A DNA stretch of 53,812 nt. Source: Streptomyces laculatispora (GTDB lineage Bacteria > Actinomycetota > Actinomycetes > Streptomycetales > Streptomycetaceae). Location: assembly GCF_017353455.1 (NCBI RefSeq), contig NZ_JAFMPZ010000051.1, positions 1 to 53,812 on the forward strand, read 5' to 3'. The position numbers and the translations under genes were made by a program. Shown piece after piece: positions 1 through 7,934 of the stretch. Under the pieces are notes generated by a model, which saw nothing but the letters and a program-made list of their open reading frames with translations, did no database searches and was not told where the DNA came from. How positions within the stretch are numbered: the first letter of the stretch is position 1; each line of letters opens with the position of its first letter.

Positions 1-145
1 GGGCGAGCGGCCGGCCGGGGGCGGCCTGTGCCGAAGAGACGGTGGCGCCGAGCGCGGCCACCGCTCCGGCACCGGCCGCGGCGGCGAGTACGGAGCGGCG
101 GCCGACCGGGGTGGAAGGCGTGGCGGAGGGGCTGTGCTTACGCAT
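1..145 (-). CDS. Tat-exported protein, N-terminus only (runs off window)
   Basis: An ATG at 145 is preceded by GGGAG at a normal distance. The roughly 48 visible residues form a twin-arginine signal: a polar N-terminus, then GRRSVLAAAAG, an Ala-rich hydrophobic stretch and a probable cleavage site after SAQA. The mature protein lies outside the window, so its function cannot be read. It sits next to a LacI-type regulator and a sugar ABC operon, and a candidate LacI operator lies at 217-226, about 70 nt upstream of its start. A secreted carbohydrate-active enzyme is therefore the most likely identity (inference). Confidence 0.75.
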   Translation of the reverse strand, partial: MRKHSPSATPSTPVGRRSVLAAAAGAGAVAALGATVSSAQAAPGRPLA

Positions 146-216
146 GCGGAACTCTCCCTGCAGAAACGAATGAGGGGCGGAAGCGTGCGGAACGGGATGA
201 GGCGTGCCGTCAGCAT

Positions 217-226
217 GTAAGCGGTT
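217..226 (-). promoter_or_regulatory. candidate LacI-family operator (copy 1)
   Basis: The sequence is GTAAGCGGTT on the plus strand, so AACCGCTTAC when read towards the minus-strand gene starting at 145. Its core AAGCGGTT fits the AANCGNTT core typical of LacI/GalR operators. The identical 10-mer occurs in front of the ABC operon at 2724-2733. Confidence 0.5.
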
Positions 227-303
227 GCTGTCGAGCCGCAAGGGGAGTCGGGAAGTTACTGTGATTTTCTATGGCCAACTGCGGACAGGCGGGAAGTAAC
301 CGG

Positions 304-1398
304 TCACTTGCGCGAGGGCCGGCCCGCCCGGGGCCCGACGGAATCGCGTACCACGATGTGGGTGCCGAGCCGCAGCGCACCCGTGGTCGGCTCCCGCCAG
401 TCGTCCTCGTCGCCGCCCGAGACGGCCAGCCGCACCGCCTGGCGCCCCATCTCCTCCAGCGGTACGTGGACCGTGGTCAGCCGGGGACGCAGCTCCTGGG
501 CGACCGGGATGTCGTCGTACCCCACCAGCGAGATGTCCTTCGGCACCCGCAGCCCGGCCTCCTCCAGCGCCTGTGCGGCACCGGCGGCGACCACGTCGTT
601 CGCCGCGAAGACGGCCGTGAACTCCAGTCCGTCCCGGATCAGTTCACTCATCCGCCGGTAGCCGAAGTTACGGCTGAAGGCGCCGGGCTGGACCAGCTCG
701 GGATCGGCGGGCAGTCCGCGCAGTTCCAGGGCCCGCCGGTGCCCGGCCAGCCGGTCGCGGGTGGTGGAGAGCCTGGGCGGGCCGCCGAGGTAGAGGATGC
801 GCTCGTGGCCCTGCATCAGCAGGTGGTCGGTGATGGCGAAGGCGCCGCCCTCGTTGTCGTACTCGACCGCGGCGGTCGGGGCCGCCTCGCCCAGCGGCGG
901 CCTGCCGCACAGCACCAGCTTGGAGCCGCCCGCGTCCAGCTCACGTGCCCGGCGGGCCAGTTCGGAGGTGTAGCCGCGATCGGCGATGGAGCCGCCGACC
1001 ACGACCACCGCGTCCGCCCTGCGCTCGTGCATCAGGTCTATGAAGGCCAGCTCGCGCTGCGGGTCGCCCTGGGTGCAGCACACCAGGCAGAGCCGTCCGC
1101 CGAGTGCGGCCTCGCGCTCCACGCCCCGCGCGATATAGGCGTAGAAGGGGTCGATGACCTCGTTGACGATGATGCCGACGGTCCGGTTGGAGACCCCGGC
1201 CAGTGCGCGCGCGTGCGCGTTGACCACGTAGCCGAGCTCGCGCATCGCCGACTCGACACGTTCCCGGGTCGCCTCCGCGACGGGGTAGTTGCGGTTCAGG
1301 ACGCGGGAGACGGTGGCCGTCGAGACGCCTGCGAGCCGCGCGACATCGGTGACCGTCGCCCGCCGCTGTCCGTCCGCGGCCGTGTTCTGCCGGCGCAT
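304..1398 (-). CDS. LacI/GalR-family transcriptional regulator
   Basis: This is a 364-aa sugar-responsive repressor. The N-terminal LacI helix-turn-helix is at residues 15-35 (TVTDVARLAGVSTATVSRVLN, with the usual YVVNAHARALAG hinge near 60). A periplasmic-binding-protein-like effector domain follows (SNRTVGIIV near the start, then FAANDVVAAGA and SLVGYDDIPVA). ATG 1398 is chosen because the HTH begins shortly after it and GGGGTGAG lies just upstream; an in-frame upstream extension would overlap the neighbouring gene. It ends downstream of a hydroxyacid dehydrogenase in the same orientation (62-nt gap). It probably controls the locus through the shared AACCGCTTAC sites at 217 and 2724 (inference); the effector sugar is unknown. 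Confidence 0.9.
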   Translation of the reverse strand: MRRQNTAADGQRRATVTDVARLAGVSTATVSRVLNRNYPVAEATRERVESAMRELGYVVNAHARALAGVSNRTVGIIVNEVIDPFYAYIARGVEREAALGGRLCLVCCTQGDPQRELAFIDLMHERRADAVVVVGGSIADRGYTSELARRARELDAGGSKLVLCGRPPLGEAAPTAAVEYDNEGGAFAITDHLLMQGHERILYLGGPPRLSTTRDRLAGHRRALELRGLPADPELVQPGAFSRNFGYRRMSELIRDGLEFTAVFAANDVVAAGAAQALEEAGLRVPKDISLVGYDDIPVAQELRPRLTTVHVPLEEMGRQAVRLAVSGGDEDDWREPTTGALRLGTHIVVRDSVGPRAGRPSRK

Positions 1399-1460
1399 CC
1401 GGCTCACCCCCTGGTGGCTGTTGTGTGACGCCGAGCCTAGAGCCTGTGGCGGGACGGGGT

Positions 1461-2531
1461 TCATGCGATCCTCCCCAGGTCGGCCCGGTGCACCGGGTGG
1501 CCGAAGGGCTCGCCCCGCGCGTACCGGGCCAGCTCGTCGACGGCGAGCGCGCCCAGCCGGCCCACCTCGTTGCCCTGGGCGCCCGCGAGATGCGGGGTCA
1601 GGAAGACGTTGGGCAGGTCCCACAGCGGGTGGCCTGCCGGCAGCGGCTCGGGCGAGGTCACATCCAGGACCGCGTCGAGCCGCCCGCTGACCAGGTGCCC
1701 GGTCAGCGCCTCGGTGTCCACCAGCGGGCCGCGGGCCGTGTTGACGAGCAGCGTGCCGGGACGCATCAGGCCGATCCGGCGGGCGTCGATGATCCCCCGG
1801 GTCTCGGGGGTGTCCGGGGCGTGCACGGTCACCACGTCGCTGGTCGCCACGAGCGTGTCCAGATCGGCGGGGGTGACGCCCAGGCGCTCCGCCTCGGCGG
1901 CGCCCACGTACGGGTCGTACAGCAGCACCTCCGCGTCCAGGACCCGCAGCAGCTCGATGACCCGGCGGCCGATCCGGGAGGCGCCGACGACGCCGACGGT
2001 CAGCCCGTGCGTGCCGAGCCAGTGCTGCCGGTCGAGGTCGGCGCCGGTGCGGTGGGTGCGACGGGCGCGATAGAGCCCCGCCAGCGGGAACACCCGCTTG
2101 GCACCCATGATGATCGCGGCCAGGGTGAACTCCGCCACCGGCACGGCGTTGGCGGCGGCGGCCGAGGAGACGACGATCCCGCGGTCGAAGGCGTCCGGGG
2201 ACAGAAACGTCTTCACCGTGCCGGCCGCGTGGATCACGGCCCGCAGCCCGGGTGCCCTGTCCAGCAGTGCGGCGTTCACCGGCGGGCAGCCCCAGCCGGT
2301 GAGCAGCACCTCGGCCTCGGACAGTGCCGCGGTGGCGGCGGGGGAGTCGAACTCGCTGATCACGGACGGGTCGAGGAGGTCCGCCGTCTCCTCCAGCCGG
2401 GCCCGGACGGGAGGCGGGAAGACCTCGTCCAGCAGTCCGGGGCTCATGACCAGAACCGTGCGCGGCCGCCTTCCGGGCGGGGTCGCGGCATCGGAACCGG
2501 ATCGAGCCGGTGCCTCTTCGGTGGTTCGCAC
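1461..2531 (-). CDS. D-2-hydroxyacid dehydrogenase family protein (paralogue 1)
   Basis: This 356-aa protein has the two-domain D-isomer 2-hydroxyacid dehydrogenase fold: an NAD(H)-dependent oxidoreductase of 2-hydroxy/2-oxo acids. The catalytic set is visible as Arg267 (NTARGPLV), Glu295 (VTSPEPLPAGHPL) and His314 (TPHLAG). The dinucleotide loop reads GASRIG (183-188) instead of GxGxxG. GTG 2531 is preferred because GGAGG lies directly upstream and because it aligns with the start of the paralogue at 50942-51973; further in-frame upstream starts lack support. It is divergent from the ABC operon, and the substrate is unknown. It may act on an acid released by degradation of the imported glycan, such as a sugar acid (inference). 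Confidence 0.85.
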   Translation of the reverse strand: MRTTEEAPARSGSDAATPPGRRPRTVLVMSPGLLDEVFPPPVRARLEETADLLDPSVISEFDSPAATAALSEAEVLLTGWGCPPVNAALLDRAPGLRAVIHAAGTVKTFLSPDAFDRGIVVSSAAAANAVPVAEFTLAAIIMGAKRVFPLAGLYRARRTHRTGADLDRQHWLGTHGLTVGVVGASRIGRRVIELLRVLDAEVLLYDPYVGAAEAERLGVTPADLDTLVATSDVVTVHAPDTPETRGIIDARRIGLMRPGTLLVNTARGPLVDTEALTGHLVSGRLDAVLDVTSPEPLPAGHPLWDLPNVFLTPHLAGAQGNEVGRLGALAVDELARYARGEPFGHPVHRADLGRIA

Positions 2532-2709
2532 CCTGCCTCCGGACAGTAATCGCGTTCTATGGAATGACCGGCACGCTAGGGAGCGTGATGGCCGACCGTC
2601 AAGCTGTTCTCGCAGGTAACTATCCTGCTGTGTCCATGTATACGGCGATTTTCTGGCCCGGATTTCCTTTGAGAGAGCACCGCGAAACAAAGACGTTCGC
2701 TCGGATCTC

Positions 2710-2739
2710 TTGACGCTTGGGTTAACCGCTTACTAACTT
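2710..2739 (+). promoter_or_regulatory. promoter with LacI-type operator (copy 2) for the ABC operon
   Basis: A TTGACG -35-like hexamer (2710-2715) and TAACTT (2734-2739) are separated by 18 nt. Between them is TTAACCGCTTAC, containing AACCGCTT (2724-2731), a match to the AANCGNTT core. The 10-mer AACCGCTTAC (2724-2733) is identical to the complement of 217-226. An operator in the spacer fits repression of the transporter operon by the adjacent LacI protein. The promoter hexamers are weaker evidence than the shared 10-mer. Confidence 0.5.
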
Positions 2740-2788
2740 GCGGCCGCAGAAGGCTCACAACGCGCCACCCGGCCGAACAGGACGCACC

Positions 2789-3802
2789 ATGGCTGACACA
2801 GCACCCCCGCTGCCGCGGGAAAAGCGGCGGCAGCGGGCCGACGAACCCGCCCCGCCCGACGCCCGGGCCGTTGCCGCACCGCGCCGGCTGACGCTCGGGC
2901 AGCGGATCAAGCGCGACCGGGTGATGCTGCTGCTCACCCTGCCCGGCCTGCTCTATTTCGTCGTCTTCCACTACGTGCCGCTGCTCGGGTACGTGGTGGC
3001 GTTCCAGGACTACCAGCCGTACCTCGGATACATGCACAGCGTCTGGGTCGGCTTCGCCAACTTCTCCGCGGCGTTCGGTGAACCGGCCTTCTGGAGCGCG
3101 ACGTTCAACACCCTGGAGATCGCCCTCGTCCAGCTGGTGTTCTTCTTCCCGATCCCGGTCGCACTGGCCCTGCTGCTCAACAGCATCGCGAGCGACCGCA
3201 TCAGGCGCTTCGTGCAGAGTGTCGTCTATCTGCCGCACTTCATCGGCTGGGTCATCATCGTCTCGATCTTCCAGCAGATCCTGGGCGGCGCCGGACTGCT
3301 GCCCGATGTCCTGGGGGGTCTGGGGCTGCCGCGCTACGACATGATGAGCGACCCCGACGCCTTTCCCTGGCTGCTGACCCTCCAGGTCGCCTGGAAGGAC
3401 GCAGGCTGGGGCACGATCATCATCCTGGCCGCGCTGCTGAACATCGACCGGCAGAGTTACGAGGCCGCCGCCATCGACGGCGCGGGACCCAGGCGCCGGC
3501 TCTGGCACGTGACCCTGCCGGGCATCGCCCCCGTACTCATCCTGCTGCTGATCCTCAACCTCGGGCAGATCCTCTCCGTCGGCTTCGAGCAGATCCTGCT
3601 CCAGCGCGACGCGGTCGGCCCCGACGCCGGTGAGGTCCTCGACACCTACGTCTACTACCACGGCATCAAGGACAACGACTGGGGCGTCGCCGCCGCCGTC
3701 GGACTCGTCAAGGCCGTCATCGGCACCGTCCTCGTGCTGGGCGCGAACAAGCTCGCCCACCGACTCGGCCACGAAGGGGTGTACCGCGGTGCTGACCGCT
3801 GA
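2789..3802 (+). CDS. sugar ABC transporter permease (LplB/YteP type)
   Basis: This 337-aa inner-membrane permease belongs to the MalF-like class used with large lipoprotein binders for oligosaccharides. About 50 polar N-terminal residues precede the first membrane span (MLLLTLPGLLYFVVFHYVPL). The ABC-interaction EAA loop is near the C-terminal third (YEAAAIDGAGPRRRLWHVTLPG). ATG 2789 has a modest AGGACG upstream. It overlaps the next permease by 14 nt, so translation is probably coupled. No ATPase gene lies in the window; in Streptomyces such systems commonly share the MsiK ATPase (established knowledge). YtcP/YteP relatives carry pectin or rhamnogalacturonan oligomers, but the cargo here is not proven. 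Confidence 0.9.
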   Translation: MADTAPPLPREKRRQRADEPAPPDARAVAAPRRLTLGQRIKRDRVMLLLTLPGLLYFVVFHYVPLLGYVVAFQDYQPYLGYMHSVWVGFANFSAAFGEPAFWSATFNTLEIALVQLVFFFPIPVALALLLNSIASDRIRRFVQSVVYLPHFIGWVIIVSIFQQILGGAGLLPDVLGGLGLPRYDMMSDPDAFPWLLTLQVAWKDAGWGTIIILAALLNIDRQSYEAAAIDGAGPRRRLWHVTLPGIAPVLILLLILNLGQILSVGFEQILLQRDAVGPDAGEVLDTYVYYHGIKDNDWGVAAAVGLVKAVIGTVLVLGANKLAHRLGHEGVYRGADR

Positions 3803-4745
3803 GAAGACTCGCGCCACGTCCGCGACCACCGTGCCCGCGCCCCGGCCCGCCCGCAAGAACAGGACCGACGGCAGACCGCCGTGGATGGAACGCCCGACCC
3901 GCATGGGGCAGACCGCCAAGGCGGTGGCCGTCGTCGTGGTCGTCCTCGCGGTGGCCTACCCGCTGGTCGGCGTCATCGGTACGAGCTTCGCCTCGCAGAC
4001 CGACATCATCAAGGCCTCCGGCCTCGTCCTGTGGCCCGACCACCCCAATCTGGACGCCTACCGCACGATCTTCACCGGCGGGGTCGTCACCCGGGCGCTG
4101 ATCGTCTCCGTCGGCATCACCGTCCTCGGCACCCTCGCCAGCCTGCTCGTCACCGTCGGCATGGCGTACGGACTCTCCCGCCGCGACGTCACCGGCTCCC
4201 GGCCCATCTTGATGATCGCCCTGTTCACCATGCTGTTCAACGCGGGCATCATCCCGAACTTCCTGCTGGTCAAGGGGCTCGGCCTGTACGACACCTACGC
4301 GGCTCTCGTCATGCCCACCCTGGTCAGCGCCTTCAACCTGGTCGTCCTGCGGTCCTTCTTCATGAACCTGCCGGACGAGCTGTACGACGCGGCGAAGGTC
4401 GACGGCGCCGGCGACTTCCGCATCCTGGTGCGGATCGTCCTGCCGCTGTCCAAGGCCGTCCTCGCCGTGATCAGCCTCTTCTACGCGGTGACGTACTGGA
4501 ACGCCTTCTTCAACTCGCTCCTGTACCTCAACGACTCCGACAAATGGCCGCTGCCCATGGTGCTGCGGACCTATGTCCTCCAGGGCCAGAGCCTGAACTC
4601 CGCCTCGGCCGGCGAGGTGCTCGCCCCGCAGCAGGCCGTTCAGATGGCGGTCCTGGTGATCGCCGTCGTACCGATCCTCTGCGTCTATCCGTTCCTCCAG
4701 CGCTACTTCACCAAGGGCGTGCTCACCGGCGCCGTCAAGGGCTGA
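3789..4745 (+). CDS. carbohydrate ABC transporter permease (YtcP type)
   Basis: This 318-aa second membrane subunit pairs with the preceding permease. GTG 3789 lies 9 nt after GAAGGGG and overlaps the upstream gene. About 35 polar residues are followed by the first span (AVAVVVVVLAVAYPLVGVIG). The EAA loop reads YDAAKVDGAGDFRILVRIVLP. The C-terminus ends FTKGVLTGAVKG, the usual MalG-type ending. With the solute-binding protein that follows it forms one importer. Confidence 0.9.
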   Translation: MLTAEKTRATSATTVPAPRPARKNRTDGRPPWMERPTRMGQTAKAVAVVVVVLAVAYPLVGVIGTSFASQTDIIKASGLVLWPDHPNLDAYRTIFTGGVVTRALIVSVGITVLGTLASLLVTVGMAYGLSRRDVTGSRPILMIALFTMLFNAGIIPNFLLVKGLGLYDTYAALVMPTLVSAFNLVVLRSFFMNLPDELYDAAKVDGAGDFRILVRIVLPLSKAVLAVISLFYAVTYWNAFFNSLLYLNDSDKWPLPMVLRTYVLQGQSLNSASAGEVLAPQQAVQMAVLVIAVVPILCVYPFLQRYFTKGVLTGAVKG

Positions 4746-4797
4746 GCGCAACCACCGCCCCCCACTCCTTCCTTTCCCCTCTCCCAAGGAGACTCAG

Positions 4798-6471
4798 GTG
4801 CCGAGCTCAACCCCCGTCAACCGCAGAGCGCTGTTCCGCATGGGCGCGGGCATCGGTCTGGGACTGGCCGCCGCCCCGCTGCTCGCCGCCTGCGGCGACG
4901 GCGGCACGACCGCCAAGGCCGAGGCCAAGAGCGCCTCGCTGCTCCCCGACACCGCGATCCGCAACATCGGTCTCAAGCCCGATCTCGCCGGCACGGCAGC
5001 CGGCGTTCCGCAGGGCTTCTTCAGCTACCCGGCGAAGCCGCTGAGGGCCACCAAGGGCGCGCCGCTCAAGGGCGCCGAGCCGGTCAGCGCGACGATGGAG
5101 ACCTTCTCGCCGCCGCCGCCCTCGCGCGGCAGGAACGCCGCCTGGCAGGCCATCGAGAAGCTGCTCGGCGGCCAGGTGAACATCACCGCCGTCCCGGCGG
5201 ACGACTACGGCACCAAGTTCTCCACCATGGTCGCCAGCGACAGCCTGCCGGACCTCTTCATGTACCCCGAGGTCGGCGGCGTCGACAACAAGGCGGCCTT
5301 CCTGCGGGCCAAGTGTGCCGACCTGACCCCGTACCTCGCCGGGGACAAGGTCAAGGACTACCCCAACCTGGCCGCGATCCCGAAGGGTGCCTGGCAGTCC
5401 GCCATCTTCGGCGGAAAGCTCTACGGCATCCCGATCGCGCGTACCGGAACCGGCGGCGCGGGCTTCTACCGGCACGACCTGTTCGAGGAGATCGGCATCA
5501 CGAGCCTCGACCAGATCACCGGCCTCGACCGGTTCGTCGAGGCGTGCAAGGAGCTGACCCGCCCCAAGAAGGACCAGTACGCGATCATCGCGGGCGTCAC
5601 CAACGTCCTCGCCATGTCGGCCGGCGCGCCGTACGCCTGGCGGATGGATCCCAAGACCGGCAAGTTCACCACCGACCTGGAGACCCCGGAATTCCGTCAG
5701 GCGGTGGAGACCGCCCGGTCGCTGTACAAGGCGGGCTGCTACTACCCGGGCACCCTCCAGATGTCCGGCGCGCAGAAGGCGCAGTACACGGACATGTTCA
5801 AGAACGGCAAGGGCGCCTACGTCTACGACGGAATGCCCACCTATCTGGCGCCCGGGGTCGGCTACATCGCCGCGATGAAGGCGATCGACAAGAAGTACGA
5901 CCCGAGGCCCTTCGTGCCGTTCGGCTCCTCGCCCGTCGCCTGGATGGACAACGTCAAGCTGGAGAACACCTATGTGAAGAACGCGTCCGGGGAGCGCGTG
6001 CGGCAGATCCTGGCGCTGGCCGACTTCGCCGCGTCACCGTTCGGAAGCGAGGAGTACACGCTCATCAACTACGGCGTCGAGGGCAAGGACTTCACCCGCG
6101 ACGCGAAGGGCAACCCGGCGCTCACCAAGCAGGGCACCCAGGACGTCACCGTGCCCTGGAAGTTCATCTCCTCCGCCGTCCCGGCCGTCTTCAGCGCCGA
6201 CTCGCAGGACGGCGTCCGCCATGTGCACGAGGCCTTCACCAAGATGATCCCGATCATGGAGCAGGACCCGACGCTCCAGTACTCCTCGCCCACCTGGGAC
6301 TCCAAGGGCTACGGCAGCCTCTACACGTTCAAGCAGGACGCGCTCAAGGACGTCATCTCCGGCCGCAAGCCCATGTCCGCCTACGACCGGCTGGTCAAGG
6401 ACTACCTGGCCAAGGGCGGCGAGCAGGCCCGCGGCGAATTCGAGGAAGCCGCCCAGAAGGGGAAGAAGTGA
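4798..6471 (+). CDS. extracellular solute-binding lipoprotein of the sugar ABC importer
   Basis: This 557-aa protein is of the long LplA/YtcQ binding-protein class. GTG 4798 follows AAGGAGA. A signal peptide carrying NRRALFR ends in a lipobox, LAAC with Cys32, so the protein is anchored outside the membrane. The mature region has the usual large-binder features: DYGTKFSTMVASDSLPDLF early, then GGKLYGIPIAR. It captures the oligosaccharide and delivers it to the two permeases. The stop overlaps the next start (GTGA), so the peptidase downstream is on the same message. Confidence 0.9.
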   Translation: MPSSTPVNRRALFRMGAGIGLGLAAAPLLAACGDGGTTAKAEAKSASLLPDTAIRNIGLKPDLAGTAAGVPQGFFSYPAKPLRATKGAPLKGAEPVSATMETFSPPPPSRGRNAAWQAIEKLLGGQVNITAVPADDYGTKFSTMVASDSLPDLFMYPEVGGVDNKAAFLRAKCADLTPYLAGDKVKDYPNLAAIPKGAWQSAIFGGKLYGIPIARTGTGGAGFYRHDLFEEIGITSLDQITGLDRFVEACKELTRPKKDQYAIIAGVTNVLAMSAGAPYAWRMDPKTGKFTTDLETPEFRQAVETARSLYKAGCYYPGTLQMSGAQKAQYTDMFKNGKGAYVYDGMPTYLAPGVGYIAAMKAIDKKYDPRPFVPFGSSPVAWMDNVKLENTYVKNASGERVRQILALADFAASPFGSEEYTLINYGVEGKDFTRDAKGNPALTKQGTQDVTVPWKFISSAVPAVFSADSQDGVRHVHEAFTKMIPIMEQDPTLQYSSPTWDSKGYGSLYTFKQDALKDVISGRKPMSAYDRLVKDYLAKGGEQARGEFEEAAQKGKK

Positions 6472-7934
6472 CGACACGACGCACGGCCCTCAGACTCGGC
6501 GGCGCGGCGGTCGCCGCAGCCGCCGCCGTACCGGCCCTCGGCCCGGCCGCCACCGCACAGCCGCACCGCTTCGACCCGAAGCCCGGCTCGAACGGCGTCG
6601 GCGACCCGCTCTTCCCGACGCTCGGCAACGGCGGCTACCAGGTCGTCCACTACGACCTGGCCTTCGAATTCACCCCGGTGACGTACGACTTCACCGCGAC
6701 CGTGAAGATCAATGCCAGGGCCACCCAGGACCTCTCCGCGTTCAACCTGGACACCGACGGCCACACCATCGACGCGGTCACCGTCTCCGGCCGCCCCGCG
6801 ACCTGGGAGCTCACCCCCGGCCGGAGCGGCCAGGAGTTCACGATCACCCCGGCCCGCCCGCTCCACGACGGACAGGCGTTCACCGTCGAGGTCCGCTACC
6901 GCGGCAACGGCAAGGCGCCCCGACTCGGCCTCACCGGCTGGAGGTTCGGCACCGACGGCGGTTTCGCCTCGGCGGCCCAGTCCTCGCGCGCCGACACCTT
7001 CCTGCCGTGCAACGACACCCCGTCCGACAAGGCGACGTGGACGTTCCACATCAGCGCACCCAAGGGCTTCGTCGCCACCGCCAACGGCGAGCTGACCCAC
7101 AAGTCCCGGCGCGCCGACGGCTCCACGGTCTGGCACTTCGCGCTGCGCGAGCGGATGGCGACCGAACTCATCGGCATCGCCGTCGTCAAGGGCACCTACC
7201 TGTACGGCACGAGCCACCGGGGACTGCCGCTGCGGCACATCGTCCCCCAGGGCCAGGAGGAGAAGTACGGCCCGGTCGTGGCCCGCACCCCGGACCATCT
7301 GGCCTGGCTGGAGGCGAAGTTCGGCCGCTACCCGTTCTCCGTCTACGGCGTCCACATCTACGACGGCTACACCGACGCCCTGGAGAACCAGACCCTGTCG
7401 CTGTTCTCCACCAACTGGTTCAAGCCCGACGCCAACGGCCGGCCCGGATACGAGACCACCATGGTGCACGAGCTCGTCCACCAGTGGTTCGGCGACTCCG
7501 TCACCCCGAACGACTGGCAGCAGGCCTGGCTGAACGAGGGTCCCGCCGTGTACTACGCCGGTCTGTACGGCGAGGAGCGCGGCTGGTCCGTCCTCGAGGA
7601 CAAGATGAGGGCGACGTACGAGAAGCTCGATGCCGTCCGCGCCGCCGACGGCCCGCCCGGACTGCCGAAGGCGCTCGGCGGCACGAACATCTACGACGGC
7701 GGCGCACTCGTGCTGTACGCCCTGAGCCTGCGGGCCGGCCGACGGAAGTTCGACACGGTCATGCGCGAATGGGTCAAGCGGTTCAAGGACTCCACGTACA
7801 CCAGCGAGGCCTTCATCCGGCACACCGTCGACGTCACCGGCGACCGGTCCCTGGACCCGTTCCTGCGCGACTGGCTCTTCGGGGCCGTCAACCCGCCCAT
7901 GCCCGGCCACCCCGACTGGAAGGCCACCGCGTGA
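6468..7934 (+). CDS. secreted M1-family metallopeptidase
   Basis: This 488-aa zinc peptidase of the M1 (gluzincin) family is exported by a twin-arginine signal (TTRRTALRLGG followed by an Ala-rich stretch). An N-terminal beta domain precedes the catalytic domain. The zinc site is intact: HELVH at 334-338, then Glu357 after 18 residues (NEGPAVYYAG). The exopeptidase motif usually written GxMEN reads DALENQ. It is shorter than full aminopeptidase N because the C-terminal ERAP-like domain is absent. GTG 6468 overlaps the upstream stop by 4 nt, and the downstream gene overlaps in the same way. A peptidase inside a sugar-uptake operon suggests that glycoprotein or peptidoglycan-like material is attacked (inference). 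Confidence 0.88.
   Translation: MTTRRTALRLGGAAVAAAAAVPALGPAATAQPHRFDPKPGSNGVGDPLFPTLGNGGYQVVHYDLAFEFTPVTYDFTATVKINARATQDLSAFNLDTDGHTIDAVTVSGRPATWELTPGRSGQEFTITPARPLHDGQAFTVEVRYRGNGKAPRLGLTGWRFGTDGGFASAAQSSRADTFLPCNDTPSDKATWTFHISAPKGFVATANGELTHKSRRADGSTVWHFALRERMATELIGIAVVKGTYLYGTSHRGLPLRHIVPQGQEEKYGPVVARTPDHLAWLEAKFGRYPFSVYGVHIYDGYTDALENQTLSLFSTNWFKPDANGRPGYETTMVHELVHQWFGDSVTPNDWQQAWLNEGPAVYYAGLYGEERGWSVLEDKMRATYEKLDAVRAADGPPGLPKALGGTNIYDGGALVLYALSLRAGRRKFDTVMREWVKRFKDSTYTSEAFIRHTVDVTGDRSLDPFLRDWLFGAVNPPMPGHPDWKATA

Noticed and set aside
271..1428. Long plus-strand ORF opposite the LacI gene
   Set aside because: It is a high-GC shadow: Gln/His/Arg-rich composition and no domain, while the opposite strand encodes a clear LacI protein. 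The same applies to other long opposite-strand ORFs over real genes (for example 8699-10573, 24971-26885, 36922-36947 area).
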